Positions 7,130 through 15,600 of a stretch of 15,763 bases of DNA are shown in pieces. The DNA is from Pseudomonadota bacterium. Its GTDB lineage: Bacteria; Pseudomonadota; Gammaproteobacteria; Steroidobacterales; Steroidobacteraceae. The stretch spans positions 1 to 15,763 of the forward strand of contig JAKAFQ010000031.1 of the NCBI GenBank assembly GCA_021817875.1, in the 5' to 3' direction. Position 1 is the first letter of the stretch. Every line of letters begins with the position of its first letter. The position numbers and the translations under genes are program-made. The notes beneath the pieces were generated by a model, which was not told where the DNA came from, searched no databases, and worked only from the letters and a program-made list of their open reading frames with translations.

Positions 7130-7662
7130 GGACGCCCTGCGTCGTCGAGCACGTGCCGCGCGCGCACCAGTCCGATGGCGGTCTTGCCGTCGCGGATCTC
7201 CCCGCTGACGGCCCACTCGTACGCCTGCCTCAAGGGCAGCCAGTGCACCTCGATCACTTCCGCCTGCTCGTGCGCGGTGGCCGCCGGCGTCAGCCCCGTC
7301 GCCAGAAAGAGGTGCAGCACTTCCGTGAACACCCCAGGCGAGCTGAGATACGTGCCGAGGCTGCGCCATTGGCGCGCATGAACGCCGGCTTCCTCCGTCA
7401 GTTCCCGCTGTGCGGTCACGAGCGGCGGCTCGTCGGGCTCGAGCTTGCCGGCCGGCAGCTCCCACAGCCATCCGCCCGCCACGTAGCGATACTGGCGCAG
7501 CAGGCAGACCCGCGCCTCGTCGTCGAGGGCCACCACCACCGCGCCCCCGGGATGATGGACGACTTCCAGCGCCGCGACATGCCCATTGGGCAGGACGACT
7601 TCGTCGGTGGTGAGCGAGACGACCCGCCCGCTGTAGTGAACCGTCTGCCGCCGTGGTTTCAT
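7126..7662 (-). CDS. Nudix hydrolase, probable ADP-ribose pyrophosphatase
   Basis: The 178-aa protein carries a complete Nudix box from Gly72 to Val94: G-x5-E78-x7-R86-E87-L-x-E90-E91-x-G93-V94, where the glutamates bind Mg. A proline (Pro109, in YLSSPG) lies 16 residues after Gly93, which is the recognised hallmark of the ADP-ribose pyrophosphatase subfamily. These enzymes cleave ADP-ribose to AMP and ribose 5-phosphate. The N-terminal beta strands (VVHHPGGAVVVALDDEARVCLLRQYRY) are also typical of NudF-like proteins, and the length is slightly shorter than E. coli NudF (209 aa). No Shine-Dalgarno site precedes the ATG, but a TACGCT hexamer lies 6 nt upstream, consistent with a leaderless mRNA. 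The 3' end overlaps the convergent 227-aa gene by 4 nt. Subfamily is likely; other nucleoside-diphosphate substrates remain possible. Confidence 0.9.
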   Translation of the reverse strand: MKPRRQTVHYSGRVVSLTTDEVVLPNGHVAALEVVHHPGGAVVVALDDEARVCLLRQYRYVAGGWLWELPAGKLEPDEPPLVTAQRELTEEAGVHARQWRSLGTYLSSPGVFTEVLHLFLATGLTPAATAHEQAEVIEVHWLPLRQAYEWAVSGEIRDGKTAIGLVRARHVLDDAGRP

Positions 7663-7668
7663 GGCTGG

Positions 7669-7674
7669 AGCGTA
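7669..7674 (-). promoter_or_regulatory. Possible -10 box for the Nudix gene, leaderless position
   Basis: Read on the minus strand this is TACGCT, 6 nt before the ATG at 7662. No convincing -35 box lies 15-19 nt upstream, and there is no Shine-Dalgarno site. The same hexamer lies 9 nt before the possible start at 15749. This is weak evidence on its own. Confidence 0.25.
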
Positions 7675-7801
7675 GCACCGGCTGTTTGGGCGCGCGAGCC
7701 GCCCACACGCGCTCGCCGTGCCCGATGTGCGGACCGCCCATGTTGAGATCCCTGCATCCAGTAAGCGGCGGCTCCCTCAACTGGACGGACGAGACTTCCC
7801 G

Positions 7802-7831
7802 GTGACAGTCGGTGGAGGCATTCCGTATATT
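7802..7831 (+). promoter_or_regulatory. Candidate sigma-70 promoter for the helicase gene, giving a leaderless mRNA
   Basis: GTGACA (7802-7807, 5/6 to TTGACA) and TATATT (7826-7831, 5/6 to TATAAT) are 18 nt apart. Transcription should start about 7 nt past the -10 box, that is within a base or two of the ATG at 7840. The only Shine-Dalgarno-like sequence, GGAGG at 7814-7818, lies between the two promoter boxes and would not be in the transcript. Confidence 0.5.
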
Positions 7832-7839
7832 CGGCGCTC

Positions 7840-9924
7840 ATGTCCATCGTTTCCCACCTGGCCCGGCTCAACGACGCGCAGCGGCGCGCGGCGGTCTACG
7901 GCGAGGCGCTTCCGGGCAAGCGCTTTCGCTCCGGACCGCTGCTGATCGTGGCGGGCGCCGGGACCGGCAAGACCGATACGCTCGCGCACCGGGTGGCGCA
8001 CCTGGTGATTCACGGGGTCGATCCGGCGCGCATCCTGATGCTGACCTTCACGCGGCGCGCCGCGGCCGAGCTGCGCCGGCGCGCCCACGAGTTGGTCCGC
8101 ACCGCGCTGGGGGCGGACTGCGGGGCCGGTCAGGACATCGCGCAGCGCATGAGCTGGGTGGGCACCTTCCACTCGGTCGGCAGCCGGTTGCTGCGCCAGC
8201 ATGCGCGCGAACTGCGGCTCGATCCGCAGTTCAGCGTGCTGGACCGTGCCGATGCGGCCGATCTGCTCGATGTGCTGCGCCAGGAGCTCGATCTGAGCGG
8301 CAAGGAGCGGCGTTTCCCGCGCAAGGATACCTGCCTGCAGATCTACTCGCACCGCATCAACACGCAGCGCCCGCTCAAAGAGTGTCTGGAGAGCGCTTTC
8401 CCCTGGTGTGCCCAATGGCAGGAGGACCTGACGCGGCTGTTCCGGGCGTATGTCGAGCGCAAGGGGCGCGACAGCCTTCTCGACTACGATGACCTGCTGC
8501 TGTACTGGCACATCATGCTCAGCGAGCCGGCGCTCGCGGCGCGGGTGGGCGCGCGCTTCGATCACGTGCTGGTCGACGAGTACCAGGATACCAACAGCCT
8601 GCAGGCGGAAATTCTGCACGCCCTGAAGCCCGACGGCGCCGGCGTCGCGGTGGTCGGCGACGACGCGCAGGCCATCTACTCGTTCCGCGCCGCGGCGGTC
8701 GGGAACATCCTCGGGTTCCCCGACCGCTACGTGCCGCGCGCCGAAGTGATCACCCTGACCCGCAACTACCGCTGCACGCAGCGGGTGCTGGATGTCGCCA
8801 ATGCGCTGATGGCCGAGGCGCCCCGACAATATCGCAAGGAGCTGCGCGCCGCACGCGGCGAGGGCGCGCGGCCGCGGCTCGTGACGGTCATCGACCTGCA
8901 GACCCAGGCCGAGTATGTGAGCGGGGAGATTCTGCGGCACCGTGAAGCCAACGTCCCGCTGCGGCGCCAGGCGGTGCTGTTCCGCTCCTCGAGCCACAGC
9001 GACCTGCTCGAGATCGAGCTCGGGCGGCGTGGCATTCCCTTCGTCAAATACGGCGGCCTGCGCTTCCTCGATGCCGGCCACGTCAAGGACCTGCTCGGGA
9101 TCCTGCGCTGGGCGGACAATCCGCGCAATGCGCTCGCCGCGTTCCGGACTGTGCAGCTGCTGCCCGGCCTGGGGCCGGCCAACGCCCGCCGCGTGCTCGA
9201 GCATTTCGAGGCGCATGCCCGCTCGTTCGAGGCGCTCCGCCGCTTCAGGCCGCCGGCCGCCTCGGCCGAGGACTGGCCGCGCTTCACGGAGCTGATGTGC
9301 TCGCTCGCCGATCCGCGCCACCCGTGGACGGATCAGGTGCGTCTCGCGCGCCAGTGGTACCGGCCGCATCTCGAGCGTCTGTACGAGCGCTACCAGAGCC
9401 GCCTCGGTGATCTCGAGCAGCTCGAGCTGCTCTCCGGCCAGTACCCGTCCCGGGAGCGATTCCTGACCGATCTCACGCTCGACCCGCCCGCGGCGACCAG
9501 CGATCGGGCCGGCAGGCCCTCGCTCGACGAGGACTACCTGGTGCTCTCGACCATTCATTCCGCCAAAGGGATGGAGTGGGACACGGTGTACCTGCTGAAC
9601 CTCGTGGACGGCACCTTTCCCTCGGAGTTCGCGACCGGCCAAGCGGAGCTGATCGAGGAGGAACGCCGGTTGCTCTATGTCGGGGTGACGCGGGCGCGCA
9701 ACGACCTGATGTTGATCGAACCGTTGAAATTTCACGTGACGGCTCAGCACCGCTACGGGGATACGCACGTGTACGGCGGGCGCAGCCGATTTCTCACGGA
9801 CGCGGTGCTCGAGCGACTGGAAACCGTTGCGATCGCGGGCGCGGGTCCCGGTGGCGAGTCACATGAGGAGCGTGGCGAGTCGGCCGCGCTCGACGTGGGG
9901 GCGCGCCTGAAGGAAATGTGGTAG
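7840..9924 (+). CDS. UvrD/Rep-family ATP-dependent DNA helicase (SF1A)
   Basis: The 694-aa protein has the full set of superfamily 1A helicase motifs: Q-motif-like LNDAQRRAA (10-18), Walker A AGAGTGKT (38-45), motif Ia LTFTRRAAAELRRR, motif II DEYQDTN (246-252), motif III GDDAQAIYSFR (273-283), motif IV RNYRC, motif V STIHSAKGMEW (570-580), and motif VI LLYVGVTRAR (611-620). Such proteins unwind DNA 3' to 5' in repair, replication restart or removal of bound proteins. Length fits UvrD, Rep or PcrA (about 670-720). I cannot choose between these by eye: the accessory subdomains diverge and the C-terminus ends at LKEMW without a recognisable polymerase-binding tail. It is a single-gene unit, divergent from the Nudix gene and followed by a hairpin. 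No nuclease domain is present, so it is not a RecB/AddA protein. Confidence 0.93.
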   Translation: MSIVSHLARLNDAQRRAAVYGEALPGKRFRSGPLLIVAGAGTGKTDTLAHRVAHLVIHGVDPARILMLTFTRRAAAELRRRAHELVRTALGADCGAGQDIAQRMSWVGTFHSVGSRLLRQHARELRLDPQFSVLDRADAADLLDVLRQELDLSGKERRFPRKDTCLQIYSHRINTQRPLKECLESAFPWCAQWQEDLTRLFRAYVERKGRDSLLDYDDLLLYWHIMLSEPALAARVGARFDHVLVDEYQDTNSLQAEILHALKPDGAGVAVVGDDAQAIYSFRAAAVGNILGFPDRYVPRAEVITLTRNYRCTQRVLDVANALMAEAPRQYRKELRAARGEGARPRLVTVIDLQTQAEYVSGEILRHREANVPLRRQAVLFRSSSHSDLLEIELGRRGIPFVKYGGLRFLDAGHVKDLLGILRWADNPRNALAAFRTVQLLPGLGPANARRVLEHFEAHARSFEALRRFRPPAASAEDWPRFTELMCSLADPRHPWTDQVRLARQWYRPHLERLYERYQSRLGDLEQLELLSGQYPSRERFLTDLTLDPPAATSDRAGRPSLDEDYLVLSTIHSAKGMEWDTVYLLNLVDGTFPSEFATGQAELIEEERRLLYVGVTRARNDLMLIEPLKFHVTAQHRYGDTHVYGGRSRFLTDAVLERLETVAIAGAGPGGESHEERGESAALDVGARLKEMW

Positions 9925-9941
9925 GCGCCCGCGGCGGGCGC
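9925..9941. terminator. Hairpin between convergent helicase and methyltransferase genes
   Basis: GCGCCCGCGGCGGGCGC forms a perfect 7-bp stem with a 3-nt loop, starting at the base after the helicase TAG. The facing methyltransferase gene ends at 9959. There is no T-run, so it may act as a GC-only, possibly bidirectional terminator or as a 3'-end stabiliser. Confidence 0.45.
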
Positions 9942-9958
9942 TCGATCGGGCAGGGCGC

Positions 9959-10795
9959 CTAAGGGCCGCGGGGTTTGATGAATTTGAGCGTGAAGCGGTC
10001 AGCCTCGCCGATGGCGTCGTAGCGTTCGTGCTCGATCCGACCCAGCCGGTACACCGGCGGCAGCGTCCAGACACCCGCGGGGTAATGGCGGCTGTCGCGC
10101 GGATTGGCATTGACCTCGGAGGTGGCGATCAGGCGGAAACCCACGGATTCGATCAGCCTGATGGCATAGTCCTGACGCACGTAGCCGCTTCTGGCACGCG
10201 GATCCTGCGGCCGCGACGGGTCCGCGCGGTTGTCGACCACGCCGAGCACACCGCCCGGGGCGAGCGCCCGGTAAATGGTGGCGTAGGCCTTTCGGGCCAC
10301 ACCGAGCGCCATCCAGGCATGCAGATCACGGAACGTCAGCGCCAGATCGACCGAGCCGGGCGGCAGAACATTGCCGCCGTCGAGAGGGAAGGTCACGATC
10401 CGGACACGGTCATAGAGATGCGGGTGGGCGGCGAGCATGGCGCGGAACCGGCTGAGGCGGGCTGCCAGAAACGGACTGTCGCCGGGGGCGATCACGCCAG
10501 CGTAGAGCTTTCCCTGGCCCCGCACCAAGGGTGCGATGATCCGAGTGTAATAGCCCGTATGCGGCCAGACCTCGAGCACCCGGGACTGGGGCCGGATACC
10601 GAAGAACAGCAGGGTCTGTGCCGGATGGCGATAGCGGTCACGGCTGCGGTCGGACGGGGTGCGGGGACTGGCGAGGATCGCATCGAGGCGGGAGGTCGTC
10701 GTCCGTCGCCCCGGTACGCTGGCGCAGCCCGAGAGCAGGGCCAGGGTGGCCAGGGCGGCCGCAGTCACGGTCAGGGAGGCTCGCATGGGGGGCAT
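9959..10795 (-). CDS. Predicted SAM-dependent methyltransferase with lipoprotein signal peptide
   Basis: I take the start at 10795 (278 aa; an ATG at 10786 would give 275 aa). From there the protein opens with a lipoprotein signal: a positively charged tip, a hydrophobic stretch LTVTAAALATLALL, and the lipobox LSGC with Cys24. The longer in-frame extension upstream crosses a terminator-like sequence and does not look coding. The mature part resembles the predicted methyltransferases grouped as COG4798: VLEVWPHTGYYTRIIAPL (73-90) stands for SAM motif I, followed by GKLYAGV, SVDLALTFRDLHAWM and APGGVLGVVDNRA. Motif I is atypical, with Pro-His-Thr where a glycine-rich turn is usual, so SAM binding should not be assumed. 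If the signal works, the domain sits in the envelope, outside the usual SAM pool. The substrate is unknown. Confidence 0.8.
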   Translation of the reverse strand: MPPMRASLTVTAAALATLALLSGCASVPGRRTTTSRLDAILASPRTPSDRSRDRYRHPAQTLLFFGIRPQSRVLEVWPHTGYYTRIIAPLVRGQGKLYAGVIAPGDSPFLAARLSRFRAMLAAHPHLYDRVRIVTFPLDGGNVLPPGSVDLALTFRDLHAWMALGVARKAYATIYRALAPGGVLGVVDNRADPSRPQDPRARSGYVRQDYAIRLIESVGFRLIATSEVNANPRDSRHYPAGVWTLPPVYRLGRIEHERYDAIGEADRFTLKFIKPRGP

Positions 10796-10814
10796 TGTGG
10801 ACGGGCTCACCGCC

Positions 10815-10835
10815 AAAAAAAACCCGCCCAGGCGG
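10815..10835 (-). terminator. Intrinsic terminator-like hairpin with T8 run (leftward)
   Basis: On the minus strand CCGC-CTGG-GCGG (10835 to 10824) forms a short GC hairpin and is followed one base later by eight T residues (10822 to 10815). It would end transcription coming from the RRM gene. The stem is only 4 bp, which lowers confidence. It lies just 20 nt before the start of the methyltransferase gene. Confidence 0.45.
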
Positions 10836-10940
10836 AGTTTCTGGAATCGAGGGGAAAGTGCCTCACGACACGTCTCGTAATCCGCGACCCCCAGAGGCCA
10901 TCGGGCTGAGGAGACCGCCGAGACGGTGAGTCGGACGGGC

Positions 10941-10971
10941 TGCCCGGCCGCGGACTGAGCGCGGCCGGGCA
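10941..10971. terminator. Perfect 12-bp inverted repeat after the RRM gene
   Basis: TGCCCGGCCGCG (10941-10952) and CGCGGCCGGGCA (10960-10971) are exact reverse complements around a 7-nt loop. It begins 11 nt past the stop codon of the RRM protein gene. It lacks a T-run on either strand, so it could be a GC-rich terminator, a 3'-end stabiliser or a protein-binding RNA hairpin. Confidence 0.55.
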
Positions 10972-10982
10972 CAGAAACACGT

Positions 10983-11264
10983 TTACCGTCGGTACGGGCC
11001 GCCGCCGGAGCGGGGACGCGGAGCGCGCTCCTGGGCTTCGTTGACCCGCAGGGCCCGACCGTTCATCTGAAAGCCGTTCAGCGCCTGGATCGCCCCCTGA
11101 GCCTCGCCCGGTGACATCTCGACAAAGCCGAAGCCGCGCGGCTTACCGGTTTCCCGGTCGTTGATGAGTTTGACCGATTCCACCTTGCCGTGACGCTCGA
11201 AAAGCGCCTTGACGTCCTGCTCGGTGGCGTTGAAAGGCAGATTGCCTACGTAAATCGTCGTCAT
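10983..11264 (-). CDS. Small RNA-binding protein with a single RRM domain
   Basis: The 93-aa protein is almost entirely one RNA recognition motif. RNP2 is IYVGNL (residues 4-9) and RNP1 is RGFGFVEM (43-50), both with the aromatic residues that stack on RNA bases. The short basic Gly/Pro/Arg tail ends PRPRSGGGPYRR. Bacterial single-RRM proteins of this kind are cytosolic, and several in cyanobacteria are induced by cold; whether that holds here is unknown. The best ribosome-binding candidate is GAGAG about 8-9 nt before the ATG, which is weak. It is flanked by inverted repeats on both sides, in the leader at 11294-11325 and in the tail at 10941-10971, and reads as its own transcription unit between speA and the methyltransferase gene. 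Confidence 0.95.
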   Translation of the reverse strand: MTTIYVGNLPFNATEQDVKALFERHGKVESVKLINDRETGKPRGFGFVEMSPGEAQGAIQALNGFQMNGRALRVNEAQERAPRPRSGGGPYRR

Positions 11265-11567
11265 CCGGAGGTCTCTCTTGGCAGTGCGGTCAACGGACGG
11301 TGCCGCCCGTCCGCGGGTACCGCGGGGTCATTCGGGAACGCGTGAAGGGAGGGTATCGAAGGGGCTGGAAAAGCAAACGTGATCAATCCACTGCGAAGAT
11401 ACGCCGTCATGCTACTCCCGGCTTTTGCGGGAAGCAAACAGTCTCGCGGACACACAGGCTGCGCTCGGACCGGGTCCCGGACCCAGTCCCGGAGCCGAGT
11501 GTTGCATGACTGCAACGGGCGGCCGGGGTGGAGCACGACGCCGGCGCGCGCCGCCCATCAGGACGCT
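11265..11567. other. 303-nt spacer between speA and the RRM gene, rich in inverted repeats
   Basis: No gene is supported here. The half next to the RRM gene holds two overlapping hairpins (11294-11325, listed separately). The speA-proximal half holds GTTGCA-TGAC-TGCAAC (11501-11516, 6-bp stem), the self-complementary CGGCGCGCGCCG (11542-11553) 14 nt past the speA stop, and GGGTCC-C-GGACCC with two copies of GTCCCGGA nearby (about 11470-11495). A weak minus-strand promoter for the RRM gene could be TTGCTT followed after 17 nt by TAGCAT (about 11410-11440). None of these has a T-run that would make a classical terminator for speA. Confidence 0.4.
11294..11325 (-). promoter_or_regulatory. Two overlapping, mutually exclusive hairpins in the RRM gene leader
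   Basis: CGGACGG (11294-11300) pairs with CCGTCCG (11307-11313), a 7-bp stem. CCGCGG (11311-11316) pairs with CCGCGG (11320-11325), a 6-bp stem. The two share bases 11311-11313, so both cannot form fully at once. They lie 30-61 nt before the ATG and could be a switch or an autoregulatory site, but no binding data can be read from sequence. Confidence 0.35.
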
Positions 11568-13541
<1,974 letters not shown>

Positions 13542-13583
13542 TTCGGTGGATTTCGTTGCTCGGGACGCCGGGGTCTGGCGCGG

Positions 13584-13612
13584 AAGATATCAAAACCACG
13601 TGCCAGTGAAAG
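13584..13612 (-). promoter_or_regulatory. Weak candidate promoter for speA
   Basis: On the minus strand CTTTCA (13612-13607, 3/6 to the -35 consensus) and TATCTT (13589-13584, 4/6 to the -10 consensus) are 17 nt apart. The start of transcription would be near 13577, leaving a leader of about 36 nt. The 144-nt gap also contains an alternating CG run (13670-13680) next to the sulfurtransferase stop. Confidence 0.3.
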
Positions 13613-13685
13613 TCCTGCGGACGATTTTTTCGCCGCGTCTTCCGTGAGGCGGGTGGCGCAGTCGAGCCGGCGCGCGCGCGGGGGC

Positions 13686-14552
13686 TTACGGCTCGCACAC
13701 GATGGGACGGCGCGGGTCGCGGATCCACTCGCTCCAGGATCCGACGTACAGTCTCGCGCCGCTGAAGCCCGCCACTTCCAGGGCGAGCAGGTCATGGCAG
13801 GCCGTCACGCCCGAGCCGCACATGCAGATCACGGTCTCGGCGGGCCTCCCCGCGAGCAGCGGCTCGAAACGCGCACGCAGCGCGGCGGCCGGAAGGAACC
13901 GTCCCGCGCTGAGATTGTCCGTGAACGGGTGATTGCAGGCTCCCGGCACATGGCCGGCGACCGGATCCAGCGGCTCGTCGCGCCCGGCGAAGCGCTCGGC
14001 GGAGCGCGCATCGACCAACACGCGCTCACCGCGGGCGAGCGCGCCTTCGCTGACCATGCGCTCGATCTCGGCCGTGCGGACCACCATGTGCTCGTTGACA
14101 GCCGCTTCGAATCGGGCGGGGCGGCTCGTCGAGGCGCCGGGAGGGCCTTCCTCCAGCGCCAGCCGCTGCGCCTGCCACGCGGCGAGTCCGCCGTCGAGCA
14201 CCGCGGCCCGCGAGTGGCCGAGCCAACGCAACAGCCACCACAACCGCGCCGCGAATGCGCCCGGCCCCTGGTCGTAGGCGACCACCAGCGTGTGCGCGTC
14301 GATGCCCCACTGGCCGAACCGCTCGGCGAGCCGATCAGGGTCGGGCAGCGGATGGCGGCCGGTCGTCGCCGAGACCGCTCCGGACAGGTCGCGGTCGAGG
14401 TGCGCGTAGCGCGCCTGCGCAATGCGGGCACGGGCATATTCCTGCTCGCCCCAGCCGGGTCGCCCCAGATCGAAACGGCAGTCGATGACGACCAGGCCGG
14501 GCTTGCCGAGCCGGGCGGTGAGCTGGGGTGCGCTGATCAGCGTGTCGGACAT
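13686..14552 (-). CDS. sseA: Two-domain rhodanese, probable 3-mercaptopyruvate sulfurtransferase (SseA type)
   Basis: The 288-aa protein has two rhodanese domains. The N-terminal one (about 5-135) is non-catalytic, starting VVIDCRFDLGRPGWG and ending in VLDGGLAAWQ. The C-terminal one (about 160-285) holds the active loop CGSGVTA, with catalytic Cys245. That loop is the form found in E. coli SseA and other 3-mercaptopyruvate sulfurtransferases, whereas thiosulfate-type rhodaneses usually have CRKGVTA-like loops. The reaction moves sulfur from 3-mercaptopyruvate to a thiol acceptor, leaving pyruvate. Cys243 sits two residues before the catalytic Cys, giving CMC, which might allow a disulfide. 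A clear GGAGG at 14565-14561 lies 8 nt before the ATG. It could supply sulfane sulfur to thiolation enzymes such as TtcA, but that is inference. Confidence 0.92.
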   Translation of the reverse strand: MSDTLISAPQLTARLGKPGLVVIDCRFDLGRPGWGEQEYARARIAQARYAHLDRDLSGAVSATTGRHPLPDPDRLAERFGQWGIDAHTLVVAYDQGPGAFAARLWWLLRWLGHSRAAVLDGGLAAWQAQRLALEEGPPGASTSRPARFEAAVNEHMVVRTAEIERMVSEGALARGERVLVDARSAERFAGRDEPLDPVAGHVPGACNHPFTDNLSAGRFLPAAALRARFEPLLAGRPAETVICMCGSGVTACHDLLALEVAGFSGARLYVGSWSEWIRDPRRPIVCEP

Positions 14553-14901
14553 CTCGAGAGCCTCCAGTCAAGCCTGTGCATGCCTGCGGCGGGCGTGCCG
14601 CGTGCGCCGCGGCGGGTGAGCGGCGAGTGCCGTGGAGCAACGGGTTGCGCGGCCGGGGCCAACAGCGGCCGCGGCGCTTCGGGACCGCCGCGCGCCGCCT
14701 GCGATGCGCCGATAGCGTAGCGTGCGCCAGGCGCCCCGGCCAGATCGCGCCGCTCGGGGCGAGACATGTGCGGGAGGGCGGGCAGGGCCCCGCGGGCGAC
14801 GCCTCGGGCGAGGAGCCGCGCGAGGCGTCGCGCCGCGCTGGAGCGGAGGCTTCCCGCGCTTGCACCGGGTACAATCCCGGCAGTTCTTCAGCGGGGGGCC
14901 G
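14553..14901. other. 349-nt GC-rich divergent spacer between sseA and the GST-like gene
   Basis: I see no gene here. Open frames cross it only because stops are rare in such GC-rich sequence. On the minus strand TACGCTATC (14719-14711) resembles the possible -10 region seen before the last start in the window, but lies about 160 nt from the sseA ATG. On the plus side the promoter candidate of the GST-like gene is at 14865-14880. Confidence 0.5.
14865..14880 (+). promoter_or_regulatory. TACAAT -10 box inside an inverted repeat, upstream of the GST-like gene
   Basis: The sequence CCGGGTACAATCCCGG places a 5/6 -10 hexamer (14870-14875) exactly between two 5-bp inverted arms. Transcription would start near 14882, about 20 nt before the ATG at 14902. 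No good -35 box is visible at 16-18 nt, so the promoter may depend on an activator, or the arms may be an operator. Confidence 0.4.
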
Positions 14902-15564
14902 ATGGCGATCGAGGTCTATTGGGGCAGCGGCAGCCCGTATGCCTGGAGAGTGCTGCTCGCGCTCGAGTACAAGCGCCTGCCGTACATCGGACACCTGCTG
15001 GAGTTTTCCAGGCAGGAGCACAAATCTCCCCAGATGCTGCAGCTCAATCCCCGCGGGCGCCTGCCGGTGCTGCGGGACGGGGATTACGTGTGTTTCGAAT
15101 CGCTCGCCATCCTCTATTACCTCGACCAGAAGTATCCCGATCCGCCCCTGTTCGGGACCGACGCGCAGCAAGCCGGCACCATCCTGCGGGTGATCTGCGA
15201 GTATCAGGCCTACATCGAGCCGTACCTGACGGCGATCACCCGCGCGGTGTTCGCAGGCCAGGCCGATCTCAGGGCCGATGAGATCACCCGGGCGATGCAC
15301 GTGGTGGCGAGCGAGGCGCGCACCATCGAGGGGCGCCTCTCGAAGTCCGACTGGGTGGTGGGCGAGCGGTTCTCCGCGGTCGACATGGTGATCTTTCCCG
15401 GGATCCAGCTGCTGAAGCGGGCGCTCGAGCGGCCCGCTGCCGCCGAGCTCGCCTCGCGCTTCATGCCCGTGGAGGTGAACTATCCGGCGCTCGGGCGCTG
15501 GCTGGCGCGCATCGAGGCGCTGCCGGGCTACGAGCGCACGTATCCGCCGCACTGGCGCCGCTGA
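14902..15564 (+). CDS. Glutathione S-transferase-like protein
   Basis: The 220-aa protein has the two-domain GST layout. The N-terminal thioredoxin fold (about 1-82) starts IEVYWGSGSPYAWRVLLALE, has the cis-proline segment RLPVL (53-57), and the glutathione gamma-glutamyl binding pair Glu66-Ser67 in CFESLAILYYLDQKYP. The C-terminal helical domain (about 90-215) includes WVVGERFSAVDMVIFPGI, the usual N-capping and Asp motif of GST folds. Such proteins conjugate or reduce substrates with glutathione, or act as stress proteins. The class cannot be set by eye. I start it at 14902 because family similarity begins there; the longer in-frame extension upstream crosses the promoter candidate and looks non-coding. 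A G-rich stretch (14893-14898) precedes the ATG but is poorly spaced as a ribosome-binding site. Confidence 0.9.
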   Translation: MAIEVYWGSGSPYAWRVLLALEYKRLPYIGHLLEFSRQEHKSPQMLQLNPRGRLPVLRDGDYVCFESLAILYYLDQKYPDPPLFGTDAQQAGTILRVICEYQAYIEPYLTAITRAVFAGQADLRADEITRAMHVVASEARTIEGRLSKSDWVVGERFSAVDMVIFPGIQLLKRALERPAAAELASRFMPVEVNYPALGRWLARIEALPGYERTYPPHWRR

Positions 15565-15600
15565 GACGGCGCGCCCGCCGCTTCGGGACCAACGGGCTGT

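Noticed and set aside
7777..9768. 663-aa open frame antisense to the helicase
   Set aside because: It mirrors a gene with full helicase motifs, has no recognisable domain, and long antisense frames are expected at this G+C.
10796..10972. 59-residue N-terminal extension of the methyltransferase frame
   Set aside because: It runs through a terminator-like hairpin and the 12-bp inverted repeat, and would bury the lipoprotein signal peptide.
13589..13605. Sigma-54-like site upstream of speA (TGGCAC then TTTGAT on the minus strand)
   Set aside because: The -24 half is perfect but the -12 GC is absent and the spacing is off by one when TTGA is used.
13670..13680. Alternating CG run near the sseA stop
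   Set aside because: It is too short to claim Z-DNA or a functional repeat in sequence of this composition.
14722..14901. 60-residue N-terminal extension of the GST-like frame
   Set aside because: It crosses the TACAAT promoter candidate, and GST-fold similarity begins at the ATG at 14902.
14675..15590. 12-nt direct repeat CGCTTCGGGACC at 14675-14686 and 15579-15590 flanking the GST-like gene
   Set aside because: It is short and in GC-rich DNA, with no target duplication, integrase or inverted ends to suggest a mobile cassette.
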